DNA of 64,000 bases from Sphingomonas oryzagri (GTDB lineage Bacteria; Pseudomonadota; Alphaproteobacteria; Sphingomonadales; Sphingomonadaceae): the NCBI RefSeq assembly GCF_029906645.1, contig NZ_JARYGZ010000001.1, positions 1,607,208 through 1,671,207 on the forward strand. Reading direction: 5' to 3'. The position numbers and the translations under genes are program-made. How positions within the stretch are numbered: the first letter of the stretch is position 1; each line of letters starts with the position of its first letter. The notes below the pieces were generated by a model. It worked only from the letters and a program-made list of their open reading frames with translations, searched no databases and was not told the DNA's origin. This document shows, one piece after another, positions 1-12,914 of this stretch.

Positions 1-371
1 AGCGCCGCTTCCAGACCGACCGCGACGGATTCCATGCGCACGCACGGATCGCACTCGCCGGTGATCGCGAACAGCGCATCGCCGACGCGCAGCAGCGCGC
101 CCGCTTCACGCGGCAGATCCAGCCCGTCGATCAGCAAATTGACCCGCCGGTCGGACCATGCGGCCGCCGGATGACCGAGTTCGGCCATCGCCGCGTCCCA
201 GTCCGCCTTCATCATCGCGGTGACCTGCCGCCTGCCCCTGCCACCCGGCTTGAGCAGGCCGCGATGATCACCCTCGACCCCGCTGTCGAGGCCGACGAAG
301 GCGCGGTCGATCGTCTCGACCGCGCCTTTCGGGCGGCTCTTCCTCGCAATGCCGAGGAGCCGCCCCGTCAC
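1..371 (-). CDS. MOSC domain-containing protein (3' end outside window)
   Basis: The reading frame is open from a GTG at 371 to the window edge, 123 codons, so the C-terminus is missing. It starts with TGRLLGIARKSRPKGAVETI and carries GVEGDHRGLLKPG, RRVNLLIDGLDLPREAG and the cysteine motif ITGECDPCVRME. These are typical of MOSC (molybdenum cofactor sulfurase C-terminal) proteins, in which a conserved Cys is thought to carry sulfur or bind a metal-sulfur ligand. The start lies 2 nt after the gap stop codon, so the two genes are probably co-transcribed and translationally coupled. No substrate can be named. The GTG was chosen because the family N-terminus begins almost exactly there. Confidence 0.85.
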   Translation of the reverse strand, partial: MTGRLLGIARKSRPKGAVETIDRAFVGLDSGVEGDHRGLLKPGGRGRRQVTAMMKADWDAAMAELGHPAAAWSDRRVNLLIDGLDLPREAGALLRVGDALFAITGECDPCVRMESVAVGLEAA

Positions 372-373
372 GA

Positions 374-1381
374 TCAGAGCGTCTTCGCGATCGCGCCGGC
401 CGTATCGACCATGCGGTTCGAGAAGCCCCATTCGTTGTCGTACCAGCTCAGCACGCGGACCAGCTTGCCTTCCAGCACGGCGGTCTCGAGGCTGTCGACG
501 GTCGACGAGGCGGCCGCGCCGTTGAGGTCGATCGAAACCAGCGGCTCGTCGGTATAATCCAGCACGCCCTTGAGCGGGCCGTCGGCGGCCGCCTTCAGGA
601 TCGCGTTGACCTCCTCCTTCGTCGTGTCGCGCTTCGGCGTGAAGGTCAGGTCGATCATCGAGACGTTCGGCGTCGGCACGCGCACCGCCGAACCGTCCAG
701 CTTGCCCTTCAGCTCGGGCAACACCTCGCCCACCGCGCGGGCGGCGCCGGTGGTGGTCGGGATCATCGACATCCCGGCGGCACGCGCACGGCGCGGATCG
801 GAATGGACCTGGTCGAGGATCTTCTGGTCGTTGGTGTAGGCGTGGACGGTGGTCATCAGGCCGCGCTCGATGCCGATCGCATCGTTCAGCACCTTGGCGA
901 CCGGCGCCAGGCAGTTGGTGGTGCACGAGGCGTTCGACAGGATCGTCATGTCACCGGTGATCTTGTCGTGGTTCACGCCGAACACGACCGTCAGGTCCAC
1001 GCCCTTGGCAGGCGCCGAGATCAGCACCTTCTTGGCGCCGGCGGCGATGTGCTTCTGCGCGCTTTCGCGATCGGTGAAGAAGCCGGTGCACTCGAGCGCG
1101 ATGTCGACGCCGTTGGCGGCGTGCGGCAGGTTCGCCGGGTCGCGCTCGGCCGAGACGTGGATGCGCTTGCCGTCGATGATCAGGTCGTTGCCGTCGACCT
1201 CGACGGTGCCCTTCCAGGTGCCGTGGACCGAATCGCGCTTGAACAGGCGGGCATTGTCGGCGGGCTTGCCGAGATCGTTGATCGAAACGAGTTCCAGCCC
1301 GCAGTCCGGACGCTCGAGGATCGCGCGCGCAACCAACCGGCCGATGCGGCCGAAGCCGTTGATCGCAACTTTCACCGCCAT
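374..1381 (-). CDS. gap: Glyceraldehyde-3-phosphate dehydrogenase
   Basis: 335 aa, a normal length for GAPDH. It oxidises glyceraldehyde 3-phosphate to 1,3-bisphosphoglycerate with NAD in glycolysis, and runs in reverse in gluconeogenesis. The N-terminal NAD-binding Rossmann motif [10 protein letters not shown] is at residues 8-17. The catalytic cysteine lies in [12 protein letters not shown] near residue 155. The C-terminal [12 protein letters not shown] is the usual GAPDH ending. The ATG at 1381 is preceded by GGAGAG, and the protein begins [12 protein letters not shown]. An upstream in-frame extension to 1471 has no conserved sequence. A TTGACG-like -35 lies on the minus strand near 1515-1520, a weak promoter guess. 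The MOSC gene follows directly. Confidence 0.97.
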   Translation of the reverse strand: MAVKVAINGFGRIGRLVARAILERPDCGLELVSINDLGKPADNARLFKRDSVHGTWKGTVEVDGNDLIIDGKRIHVSAERDPANLPHAANGVDIALECTGFFTDRESAQKHIAAGAKKVLISAPAKGVDLTVVFGVNHDKITGDMTILSNASCTTNCLAPVAKVLNDAIGIERGLMTTVHAYTNDQKILDQVHSDPRRARAAGMSMIPTTTGAARAVGEVLPELKGKLDGSAVRVPTPNVSMIDLTFTPKRDTTKEEVNAILKAAADGPLKGVLDYTDEPLVSIDLNGAAASSTVDSLETAVLEGKLVRVLSWYDNEWGFSNRMVDTAGAIAKTL

Positions 1382-1569
1382 TCTAGTCTCTCCCTCGGGC
1401 AGTCGGTGGAGAACGCGCCGGATACGCAGGATCGGATGGCCGGCGGCCTCCCAGGAACAGGTGGGCGGCACGAGTCCGCCCGGTCGCGGCCCATCTGGCG
1501 TGCGGCCGGGCGAACGTCAACCGCGCCGGGTTGCCGTTGCTTCGTTGCGGTGCCGTGCTATGCCGAGGC

Positions 1570-1788
1570 ATGAGCATGGAAAGCGAGCATTTCCAAAGGG
1601 CCTTGGGCCGTCTTGAAGCCGCCGTCGAACGTCTGGAGCGGGTGGCGCGGCCGTCGTCCGTCGCCGGCGCCGCTCCTGCCGGAGACGACGGGCGCCTCGC
1701 CGCGCTGGAAGCGCGCCACGCCAAGCTGCGCGACGGCGCGGCACAGGCGCTGGCCCGGCTGGACCGGCTGATCGAGGGAAAGAGCTGA
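1570..1788 (+). CDS. Small coiled-coil protein upstream of zapA
   Basis: 72 aa from the ATG at 1570; a second ATG at 1576 is an alternative. The sequence is almost entirely charged and helical, with heptad-like LGRLEAAVERLERV near the start and LAALEARHAKLRDG in the middle, so a short coiled coil is likely. It has no signal peptide or membrane segment. Its TGA overlaps the zapA ATG (TGATG), which implies translational coupling. A small helical gene in front of zapA is common in sphingomonads. A role linked to ZapA or division is inferred only from position. Confidence 0.75.
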   Translation: MSMESEHFQRALGRLEAAVERLERVARPSSVAGAAPAGDDGRLAALEARHAKLRDGAAQALARLDRLIEGKS

Positions 1789-2105
1789 TGGCGCAGGTGA
1801 ATGTCGAGATCGGCGGCCGATCCTATGAACTCTCCTGCCGCGACGGCGAGGAGGAACGGCTGCGGCTGCTCGGCCGGCTGGTCGATGCCAAGGCGGCCGA
1901 CGTCACCCGTGCGATCGGCAAGGCGAGCGAAGCGCGCGAGCTGCTGCTGACCGCCCTGCTGCTCGCCGACGAGCTGGACGAGGCGCGCGGCGCCGCCGCC
2001 CGCCAGCGGATCGAGGATGCCCAGCGCATCGCCGCGATGGATCGCTATGCCGAAAAGCTGGAAAGCCTCGCCGCGCGTCTTGAGAAGCCGGCCGCCAGCG
2101 CCTAG
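1788..2105 (+). CDS. zapA: Cell division protein ZapA
   Basis: 105 aa. ZapA binds FtsZ in the cytoplasm and promotes bundling of protofilaments at the division ring. The N-terminal beta-strand part, VNVEIGGRSYELSCRDGEEE, is the ZapA fold signature and is followed by RLRLLGRLVDAKA. The remainder, residues about 45-100, is a long helix expected to form the dimer/tetramer coiled coil. It overlaps the upstream coiled-coil gene and is followed at once by 6S RNA and fau, the standard [11 protein letters not shown] order in proteobacteria, which strengthens both the protein and RNA calls. Confidence 0.93.
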   Translation: MAQVNVEIGGRSYELSCRDGEEERLRLLGRLVDAKAADVTRAIGKASEARELLLTALLLADELDEARGAAARQRIEDAQRIAAMDRYAEKLESLAARLEKPAASA

Positions 2106-2109
2106 ATGG

Positions 2110-2278
2110 GTTGGCGGTGGGCACTGCCCGATACGAGCTTTTGCGAACATCCCTGAGGCGATTCACATCCTAAGGGGGTCGTCCCTGGTCGGGCTCCGGC
2201 CCGTGCTACATGGCTCCCACCTGACGTAAACGGCGTCAGAGGATATTCCGGCAAACGGTCATGGCGGTCCCACCACCC
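2110..2278 (+). ncRNA. ssrS: 6S RNA
   Basis: The call rests on location and fold. The 155-nt gap between zapA and fau is where proteobacterial 6S RNA sits, and the segment can form one long, interrupted hairpin. The apical stem-loop is GGGC-TCCG-GCCC near 2195. An outer arm GGCGGTGGG (2113-2121) pairs with CCCACCACC (2269-2277) with one mismatch, and the two arms are equally distant from the apex. 6S RNA binds the housekeeping RNA polymerase holoenzyme as a mimic of an open promoter. The ends are approximate. If the outer arm is real, the RNA's 3' side overlaps the fau start codon, implying processing from a longer transcript. Confidence 0.75.
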
Positions 2279-2800
2279 TCCCCCAAGGCCGAACTCCGCC
2301 GCGATCTGCGCGCGCGTCGCCTCGCCTTCGCGGGCGACCGCCAGGCGATCGACCTGCATCTCGCGTCTTTGCTGGCGCAGGAAGGCCCGATCGCCGGCTA
2401 TATCGCCCACAAGGGCGAGCCGGACGTGCTGCCCTTCCTGATGCGCGCCTTTTACCTCGGTCACGCAGTGGCGCTGCCCCGCCCCGGCACCGAGACGCTG
2501 GAATTCATCCGCTGGCATCCCGATCTCGTCATGGAACCCGGCCTCGCCGGCATCCCGCAGCCCGTCGGCGGCGAGCCGATTCTGCCGCGGATCGTGCTGG
2601 CGCCCCTGCTCGGCTTCGATCGCGCCGGCCACCGGCTCGGCCAGGGTGGCGGTTATTATGATCGCTGGTTCGCGGCGCATCCCGACGCTACACGCATCGG
2701 CATTGCGTGGAGCGTGCAGGAGGTGGGTGCGCTGGCGCCGGAACCTTGGGACATGCCACTCCACGCGATCGTGACCGAGAAGGAGTGGATCGCCCCATGA
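2261..2800 (+). CDS. fau: 5-formyltetrahydrofolate cyclo-ligase
   Basis: 179 aa. It converts 5-formyl-THF to 5,10-methenyl-THF with ATP in the cytoplasm, salvaging folate. Family landmarks are the N-terminal KAELRRDLRARR, the substrate-side GYIAHKGEPDVLPF, and the C-terminal phosphate-binding GFDRAGHRLGQGGGYYDRWF around residues 123-142. It follows 6S RNA, and its 3' end overlaps the DUF2842 ATG (ATGA). The first 10 codons lie inside the predicted 6S 3' arm. No later ATG could replace this start without losing the conserved N-terminal helix. Confidence 0.94.
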   Translation: MAVPPPSPKAELRRDLRARRLAFAGDRQAIDLHLASLLAQEGPIAGYIAHKGEPDVLPFLMRAFYLGHAVALPRPGTETLEFIRWHPDLVMEPGLAGIPQPVGGEPILPRIVLAPLLGFDRAGHRLGQGGGYYDRWFAAHPDATRIGIAWSVQEVGALAPEPWDMPLHAIVTEKEWIAP

Positions 2801-3033
2801 CGCCCCCGCCCGAGCCGTATCAGCCAAGCTGGCGCCGCACGGCGGGCGCGTTCCTGATCCTCGCGCTGATCGCGATCTGGGCGAGCCTCGTCGTCCAGCT
2901 CGCCGGGCCGGTGGGCAGGCTGCCGGTGCTGGTGCAGGCGATCTTCTACATCATCGCCGGCGTGGCCTGGATCTGGCTGCTGCCGCTCCGCCGCATCCTG
3001 TCGTGGAGCGAGACGGGCCGCTGGCGACGCTGA
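2797..3033 (+). CDS. DUF2842 family small membrane protein
   Basis: 78 aa with two predicted membrane helices: TAGAFLILALIAIWASLVVQ (about residues 15-34) and VLVQAIFYIIAGVAWIWLLP (about 43-62). A Trp/Arg-rich tail follows (RRILSWSETGRWRR). This layout matches the DUF2842 family of alphaproteobacteria, whose function is unknown. The ATG overlaps the fau stop by ATGA, so the two are translated from one message. Nothing in the sequence suggests a substrate. Confidence 0.85.
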   Translation: MTPPPEPYQPSWRRTAGAFLILALIAIWASLVVQLAGPVGRLPVLVQAIFYIIAGVAWIWLLPLRRILSWSETGRWRR

Positions 3034-3036
3034 ACC

Positions 3037-3174
3037 TCAGCCGCCGTCGCCGCGATCGTGGTGATGGTGATCGCTCGGGTGGCCGGGATGGTCGTGACCC
3101 CAGCCGTCGTGCCAGCAGCCCGACAGGCCGACACCCGTCGCGATCAGGGCCAGAGCGAGAAAAGCCTTACGCAT
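3037..3174 (-). CDS. 45-aa histidine-rich small lipoprotein
   Basis: A short ORF starting MRKAFLALALIATGVGLSGC: two basic residues, a hydrophobic core and a lipobox LSGC with Cys at residue 20. The mature part is only 26 residues, WHDGWGHDHPGHPSDHHHHD followed by RGDGG, with eight His. It is therefore a candidate lipid-anchored metal-binding peptide (Ni, Zn or Cu); the metal is inference. It lies convergent to DUF2842, with 3 nt between the two stop codons, and upstream is tRNA-Asp on the same strand. No named family is recognised. Confidence 0.7.
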   Translation of the reverse strand: MRKAFLALALIATGVGLSGCWHDGWGHDHPGHPSDHHHHDRGDGG

Positions 3175-3257
3175 GAAAACACACTCCTTCGCTCGCGCCC
3201 CAACGGGCCGAGCGAAGGAAGTGTTCCGATGTCTCGAATGGCTCCCAAGGAGCCAAA

Positions 3258-3334
3258 TGGCGCGAGTGACGGGGCTCGAACCCGCGACCTCCGGCGTGAC
3301 AGGCCGGCGCTCTAACCGACTGAGCTACACCCGC
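3258..3334 (-). tRNA. tRNA-Asp (GTC)
   Basis: Read on the minus strand, it has a 7-bp acceptor stem GCGGGTG/CACTCGC with one G-U pair, D arm GTAGCTCAGTCGGTTAGAGC, anticodon stem-loop CCGGCCTGTCACGCCGG with GTC at the anticodon position, and T arm GCGGGTTCGAGCCCCGT. The discriminator is G and CCA is encoded (3258-3260). Length is 77 nt including CCA. Confidence 0.96.
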
Positions 3335-3403
3335 GCATTTGGTATCCCGTGGTGGCCTCGGCCGCCGCGGTGGAGGGGCCTCTAAGGGGCTGTCACAAGC
3401 CTG

Positions 3404-4621
3404 TCAAGCGACGGAGGGCGGCTCGTCCAAATCTTTTCGCGGGTGCCCGCCGAGCGTGCCGCGCTCGAACAGGAAACCGGCGATATCCGGCCGTCCCGCC
3501 GTATCCAGCACGGTGTGGATGATGATCAGCAGTGGCGTCGCCAGCACCGCGCCTACCGTGCCCCACACCCATGCCCAGAAGCTCAGCGACACCAGAATCA
3601 GCAGCGGAGAAAGCGTCAGCTTGCGCCCGACGATCAGCGGCGTGACGATATTCGCCTCGATCAGATGCAGGCACAGGAAGATCGCCGGCGGCGCCGCCGC
3701 ATACCAGGGGTCGGCAAAAGTCATCAGGCCGCCCAGCGCCAGCAGGATCACGCAGCCGACCGGGCCGACATAGGGCACGTAGTTGAGCAGGGCGACGAGG
3801 CCGCCCCACATCAGCGGGGTCGGCAGGCCGACATAATAGACCGCGACGGCGACGATACAGCCCAGCGTCACGTTGATGGTGGTGATGGTCGCGATGTAGC
3901 TGGAGGTGCGGTCGACGACTTCCTGAATGACCCGTGCCAGCGTCATCGCGCTGTCGAATGTGGAACGGCTGGTGATCGTGTGCCGCCGCGCCCGCGTCCA
4001 CCCCGAGAGGAAGAAGAAGATCACCAGCATCGCGAAGAAGAACTGGAGGATCACGAACGGTGCCGAGGTGGTGAGCAGCGACAACAGCGAGTTGGGCGTG
4101 TCCAGCGTCACCGTCCGCGCATGGGTCTTGGAGATCATGATCGTGTTGGCCAGCTCGCCGATCGATCTGTTGAGCTGCGCGTAGACATCGACGAGCGGGC
4201 GCACCGTCGTCTTGATGAGGCTGATCCGCTTGGGAAGGATCGCCACCCAGTTGGAGGCCGGCACCACCACCGCCGCGATCGCCATGTTGGCGACGCCGAT
4301 GAAGAACAGCACGCACAGGAAGGCCGAGGCCGCCGAGGGTAATCCGCGCCGCTCCAGCCATTCCAGCAGCGGTACCAGGGCAATCGCGACGACCAAGGCG
4401 GCGACCAGCGGCAGGAAGAATTCCGCGCCGGCGCGCAGCGCGAAGGGCAAGGCCAGCACCAGCCCGATGCCGAGGATCAGCGCGGTCGCGGCCAGCAGCC
4501 GGTCGCGGTGATAGCCGCCCGTCACCATCGCCGCCCATTGCGACTCGGTATGGCGCTCCACGGCGCTGCCGATCTTCTCGGCCGCCTCGTCCATCACCTC
4601 GTCGTCGAGCCGCTCGGTCAT
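3404..4621 (-). CDS. AI-2E family transporter (PerM-like)
   Basis: 405 aa integral membrane protein. About seven to eight hydrophobic segments are visible. The first pair is LLAATALILGIGLVLALPFA and FFLPLVAALVVAIALVPLLE, and the C-terminal block contains the family signature LNYVPYVGPV followed by GRKLTLSPLLILVSL. The family includes E. coli TqsA/PerM and Na+/H+ antiporter-like members, so autoinducer export should not be assumed. The ATG at 4621 is preceded by GGGAGG; an extension to 4744 lacks family similarity. The C-terminus (GGHPRKDLDEPPSVA) is cytoplasmic-looking. It is transcribed divergently from katG across a 171-bp region. Confidence 0.88.
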   Translation of the reverse strand: MTERLDDEVMDEAAEKIGSAVERHTESQWAAMVTGGYHRDRLLAATALILGIGLVLALPFALRAGAEFFLPLVAALVVAIALVPLLEWLERRGLPSAASAFLCVLFFIGVANMAIAAVVVPASNWVAILPKRISLIKTTVRPLVDVYAQLNRSIGELANTIMISKTHARTVTLDTPNSLLSLLTTSAPFVILQFFFAMLVIFFFLSGWTRARRHTITSRSTFDSAMTLARVIQEVVDRTSSYIATITTINVTLGCIVAVAVYYVGLPTPLMWGGLVALLNYVPYVGPVGCVILLALGGLMTFADPWYAAAPPAIFLCLHLIEANIVTPLIVGRKLTLSPLLILVSLSFWAWVWGTVGAVLATPLLIIIHTVLDTAGRPDIAGFLFERGTLGGHPRKDLDEPPSVA

Positions 4622-4720
4622 CGGTCCTCCCTCGTCGGTGCGAGGCTTAGCAGGAAGCGGATCGCGCGGGAAAGCATGCCGCTCATCGCGTCGATCAGTC
4701 TGACGAAGGATAGCGATTAG

Positions 4721-6949
<2,229 letters not shown>

Positions 6950-6960
6950 TCGCCACGAGA

Positions 6961-6996
6961 GGCGGCCCCCGGCATCCACGCCGGGGGCCGCCTTTT
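6961..6996 (+). terminator. Rho-independent terminator after katG
   Basis: A perfect 13-bp GC stem GGCGGCCCCCGGC/GCCGGGGGCCGCC with a 6-nt loop, followed by TTTT, begins 11 nt after the katG stop codon. Confidence 0.93.
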
Positions 6997-7023
6997 CATA
7001 TCCGCCGTCTTTTATCGAAAAGT

Positions 7024-7110
7024 TGGTACGGGTGGTCGGACTCGAACCGACAAGTTGTTGCCAACGGCGGATTTTGAGTCCGCTGCGTCTACCAATTCCG
7101 CCACACCCGC
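7024..7110 (-). tRNA. tRNA-Leu (CAA)
   Basis: On the minus strand: acceptor GCGGGTG/CACCCGT, where the first pair is G-U, D arm GGCGGAATTGGTAGACGC, and anticodon stem GCGGA/TCCGC with loop CTCAAAA, giving anticodon CAA. A long class II variable arm (GTTGGCAACAAC) and the T arm GTCGGTTCGAGTCCGAC follow. CCA is encoded (7024-7026) after discriminator A. It is 87 nt long and reads UUG codons, which are rare in this GC-rich genome. Confidence 0.95.
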
Positions 7111-7262
7111 AAACCGACGGGCGCTGATACCCTCGGGTCGAATGCGAGCGGCTATACGGGCCTCTTCCAGAGATTGCCAGACAGGAAACGGGTGCGCGGC
7201 GCAGAGCCGGTGGAAGAGACATCGCCACGCCGGCACCGGCCGAAGCGTGACGACGCCCCCGG

Positions 7263-7652
7263 TCAGGCGAGCGTGAGGAAAAGCTCGGCCTCGATCAGCC
7301 ACTCCGATCCGAACTGCCGCCATTTCGCGGTATAGGTGCCGCTCGCGATGAGCGTGCCGTCCGCCGCCGCCGTGCCGCGCCAGGCGCCATGCTCGAAGGC
7401 CAACGGGAAAGCGGGCGACACCGTCACGGTTTCCGGCGTGCGGACATAGATGGCGCGGCCGGCGGCCGCGAACTCCCGCTTCCACGTCGCCAGTTGCGCC
7501 TTCCGCCCCGCGATCACCGCGCTGTCCGTCCCTGCAACGAGCACGACATCGGGGGCCAGCAGCGCGGCGATCGTGTTCAGGTCTGCGTCGGCGATCGCCT
7601 GATTGAAGCGCGCGCGGCTCAACCGGATCGCGAGGTCGGGAGAATGGCTCAT
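7263..7652 (-). CDS. NTF2-like / SnoaL-fold protein
   Basis: 129 aa soluble protein. The pattern ARFNQAIADADLNTIAALLAPDVVLVAGTDS near the N-terminus, then GRKAQLATWKREF and the strand-rich end ERGAWRGTAAADGTLIASGTYTAKW-like region with WLIEAELFLTL, fits the DUF4440/NTF2-like cone fold. These proteins bind small hydrophobic ligands or act as isomerases or cyclases, and the sequence does not allow a choice. There is no signal peptide. It sits downstream of the CoA-transferase gene on the same strand with 39 nt between, so it may belong to that transcript. Confidence 0.75.
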   Translation of the reverse strand: MSHSPDLAIRLSRARFNQAIADADLNTIAALLAPDVVLVAGTDSAVIAGRKAQLATWKREFAAAGRAIYVRTPETVTVSPAFPLAFEHGAWRGTAAADGTLIASGTYTAKWRQFGSEWLIEAELFLTLA

Positions 7653-7691
7653 GCGGGGGCCTTACCGCGAAGGGCCGGCCCCCGCCACCGC

Positions 7692-10221
<2,530 letters not shown>

Positions 10222-10349
10222 ACCGGACTCTTGGCCGGCTTCTGTTCCGCCCGGAAGGCGGCCGGCATGCTGAACCAGACATAATGAGAGCCGAACAGCC
10301 TTCATCGAGGCGTTCCATCGGCTCTTTTCGCACGACTATATCCATCTGG

Positions 10350-10355
10350 TATGAT
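10350..10355 (+). promoter_or_regulatory. Possible -10 box for the secreted-protein/FUSC pair
   Basis: The 220-bp gap 10222-10441 contains TATGAT (10350-10355), with a TTCGCA-like -35 17 nt upstream. It is flanked by a short dyad, CCATCTGG and CCAAATGG. No other feature is seen in this gap. The match is moderate, so this is a suggestion only. Confidence 0.3.
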
Positions 10356-10441
10356 TCCAAATGGAAACGATCTTGGGCTTGCGCGCCGCAGCCGCGCATA
10401 TCGCCGTTCGACGACGATGGCGTCGCCTTCGGAGACCTCAA

Positions 10442-10825
10442 ATGTCCAACCGCATCCTTATCGCTGCCCTTGCGATGCTTGGAGCGAGCGCGCCGGCCAT
10501 GGCCGACCCGATCACCGTGTCGGCTCGCCCGACGACCTTCAACAGCCTGGAATATGATTATTCGGGTCAGGACCGTATCGACCGGGCCAACGCCTATCTG
10601 CACGCCTCCATTCCCATCGGCTCGTCGGTCGAAGATGCCCGCGCGCTGCTGCTGAAGGCCGGCGCGCGCTGCTCGACCAGGCCGGCGGCCCGGCTTCACT
10701 GCACGGCGGAATCCTTCGAGACGGTGGAAAGCGTGCTCCACGACGTCGACTGGACGGTCGATGTCGATCGACAGGGCGATACCGTGACCGGCCTGTCTAT
10801 CGAACGCCAGTCGTTCGGAAGCTGA
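10442..10825 (+). CDS. Secreted protein of unknown function
   Basis: 127 aa. A Sec signal peptide is evident: MSNRILIAALAMLGASAPAMA with predicted cleavage after AMA. The mature part of about 106 residues contains DRIDRANAYLHASIPIGSSV and two cysteines, in GARCSTRP and RLHCTA. These may form a periplasmic disulfide. The end is strand-rich (VLHDVDWTVDVDRQGDTVTG). The pattern PIGSSVEDARALLLKAGARC resembles small periplasmic proteins that are not further characterised. The ATG at 10442 is preceded by GGAGA. The FUSC gene begins 11 nt after the stop, so co-transcription is likely. Confidence 0.7.
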   Translation: MSNRILIAALAMLGASAPAMADPITVSARPTTFNSLEYDYSGQDRIDRANAYLHASIPIGSSVEDARALLLKAGARCSTRPAARLHCTAESFETVESVLHDVDWTVDVDRQGDTVTGLSIERQSFGS

Positions 10826-10835
10826 GGACCCCATC

Positions 10836-12899
10836 GTGCGTGGCGCCGCCCAAGCCCCCTCTGGCGCCGGCACGATCCGAGCCGTCTTCCCCTCCCTGGA
10901 CGGCTCGCCGGCCGCCCCTGCCTGGCGTCAGGCGGGGGCGGCCCTCTTGGCGGGGATCGAGGACAGCCTCTTCGCGCTCAAGACGGTCGCCTCTGCGATC
11001 CTGGCATTCTGGATCGCGCTGCGGATCGGTCTCGACCGCCCCTATTGGGCGGTGACGACCTGCCTGATCGTCGCGCAGCCGCTGGCCGGGGCCGTGCTTT
11101 CCAAGGCGCTGTTCCGGCTCATCGGCACCGTCGCAGGCGCGGCGGCGGCGATCGTGCTGGTGCCGCTGTTGGTCAACACGCCCGAATTGCTGACCCTCGC
11201 CCTCGCGCTCTGGCTGGGTCTGTGCACCTACGTCTCGATGCTGGATCGCAGCCCGCGCGCCTATCTCTTCCTCCTTGCGGGATATACGGCCGCGATCATC
11301 GGCTTCCCGGCGGTATCCCGACCCGATGCGATCTTCGACATCGCATCGATCCGCGCGCAGGAGATCGGCATCGGCATCCTCTGTTCGGCCTTCGTCCACG
11401 GCCTGGCGTTTCCGCGCAGCGTGACGAGCCGGCTGCGCAGCCGGGCCACGGCGATGATCCTAGACGCCCGGCGATTGTCGAGCCGGCTGCTCGATCCCGA
11501 GAGCCGCGAGATCGATCACCATCTGCACACCCGGCTGGTGCGCGACATCGGCGAGCTGGACCTGCTGCTCACCCACCTGCCCTTCGACATGAGCCGCAGG
11601 CCGGTGCGAGCCGACGCGCTGCGCGCCCTCCAGCACCAGTTGATGCACGTGCTCGCGCTGAGCGGCGCGGTTGGCGATCGTCTCATGCGGATCGGCCCGC
11701 ACCTCTCCGCCGCCACCGCCGCACGGATCGAGATGGTCCGATCCTGGCTGGACAACGACGGCCCCCATGACGACATGCCCCGCGCGATCCGTTCGCTGGA
11801 ACCCGATCCGGCCGAGGTCCGGCAGCTCGACGAGGCGATGCAGCTCAGCCTGCTCGATCGCCTCGCGGATCTGGTCGCGGCGCATGACCATTGCCGCCAG
11901 CTGGGCGAGATGCTGGAGCGTGGGTCCGCCCCGCCCCGCAATCCGGCGATCCTGGCGGTGGCGCACAAGCCCCACAGGCACCTCGATCATCACGCCGCGA
12001 TGCGGGGCGCCGCCGCGACCATCCTCACCGTGGCCGGCTGCTCGCTGCTCTGGATCGCGTCGGCATGGCCCGATGGCGCGGGTGCCGTCGTGCTCGGCAG
12101 CATCCTGTGCGCCCTGTTCGCCAATCTCGAGGATCCGATGCCTTCGGGCCGGGGGGCGGTGGCGGGCGTGCTGCTGGGATCGGCGATCGCGCTCGTCTAT
12201 GATTTCGCGATCCTGCCCCGGATCACCGACTTCCCGGTGCTGGCCGCCGCCTTGTCGCCGGCGTTGATCCTGGTCGCCTTCACGCTCACCCTGCCCGGCG
12301 GGTCTCCCGTCGCGATCGGCATGATCCTCGTGGTGCCGGGGCTGCTGATGCTGGGCCGATCCTACGATGGGGACTTTTCGGCGTTCGCGAACAGCAGCGT
12401 CGCCCAGCTCGCCGGGGCGGTGATCGCGATGATCGCGCTGCGGCTGGTCCGCGGCATCGGATCGGAGACGCGGATCAGGCAGCTGGCATCCGCCGGAAGG
12501 ACGGCGCTCGATCGGCATTTCCGGCAGCGTACGGGCGCCCGCAAGGCAGCTCTGGCGGCGAGGATGCTCGATCGCGTCGGGCTGATCAGCGCGATGCCGT
12601 CGGCCGACGAGGACGAGCGCACCGCCGCGATCGTCACCATGCTGAAGCGCGTGCGGATGGGCATGTCGATCGATCAGCTCCGCGCCATCCAGATGCGCAC
12701 ATCGGGCCGCGACGCGGCGCTCATCGATCTGCTGCTCCGCCGGACCCGCCTCGCGATCAGACAGGGCAGCAGGCAGCCAGACCGGGTTCGCCTCTCGGCG
12801 ACGACCAGCCTCGCCTTGCGGCGGCTATGCCGGTCCGCACCTCCCGCCGATCGCCGGACCGCGATCATCGCGACGGTGGGCCTGTGGTGCAACGCCTGA
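10836..12899 (+). CDS. FUSC family membrane protein (aromatic acid / fusaric acid exporter-like)
   Basis: 687 aa with the duplicated FUSC layout: a membrane block of about six helices at residues 45-185 (starting LFALKTVASAILAFWIAL, with RPYWAVTTCLIVAQPLAGA), a soluble helical section at about 190-380, then a second membrane block at about 390-530. A helical cytoplasmic tail ends the protein. PYWAVTTCLIVAQP is the family hallmark. Related proteins (AaeB, YccS, FusC) are inner-membrane exporters of aromatic acids, though many lack a proven substrate. The GTG start is preceded by GAGGA. The short secreted gene upstream may be a periplasmic partner; this is inferred from position only. Confidence 0.85.
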   Translation: MRGAAQAPSGAGTIRAVFPSLDGSPAAPAWRQAGAALLAGIEDSLFALKTVASAILAFWIALRIGLDRPYWAVTTCLIVAQPLAGAVLSKALFRLIGTVAGAAAAIVLVPLLVNTPELLTLALALWLGLCTYVSMLDRSPRAYLFLLAGYTAAIIGFPAVSRPDAIFDIASIRAQEIGIGILCSAFVHGLAFPRSVTSRLRSRATAMILDARRLSSRLLDPESREIDHHLHTRLVRDIGELDLLLTHLPFDMSRRPVRADALRALQHQLMHVLALSGAVGDRLMRIGPHLSAATAARIEMVRSWLDNDGPHDDMPRAIRSLEPDPAEVRQLDEAMQLSLLDRLADLVAAHDHCRQLGEMLERGSAPPRNPAILAVAHKPHRHLDHHAAMRGAAATILTVAGCSLLWIASAWPDGAGAVVLGSILCALFANLEDPMPSGRGAVAGVLLGSAIALVYDFAILPRITDFPVLAAALSPALILVAFTLTLPGGSPVAIGMILVVPGLLMLGRSYDGDFSAFANSSVAQLAGAVIAMIALRLVRGIGSETRIRQLASAGRTALDRHFRQRTGARKAALAARMLDRVGLISAMPSADEDERTAAIVTMLKRVRMGMSIDQLRAIQMRTSGRDAALIDLLLRRTRLAIRQGSRQPDRVRLSATTSLALRRLCRSAPPADRRTAIIATVGLWCNA

Positions 12900-12914
12900 C
12901 GGCACCGACAGGGC

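Noticed and set aside
171-557. 128-codon plus-strand frame at the window start
   Set aside because: It lies opposite the MOSC gene and the gap 3' end, both of which have strong motif support.
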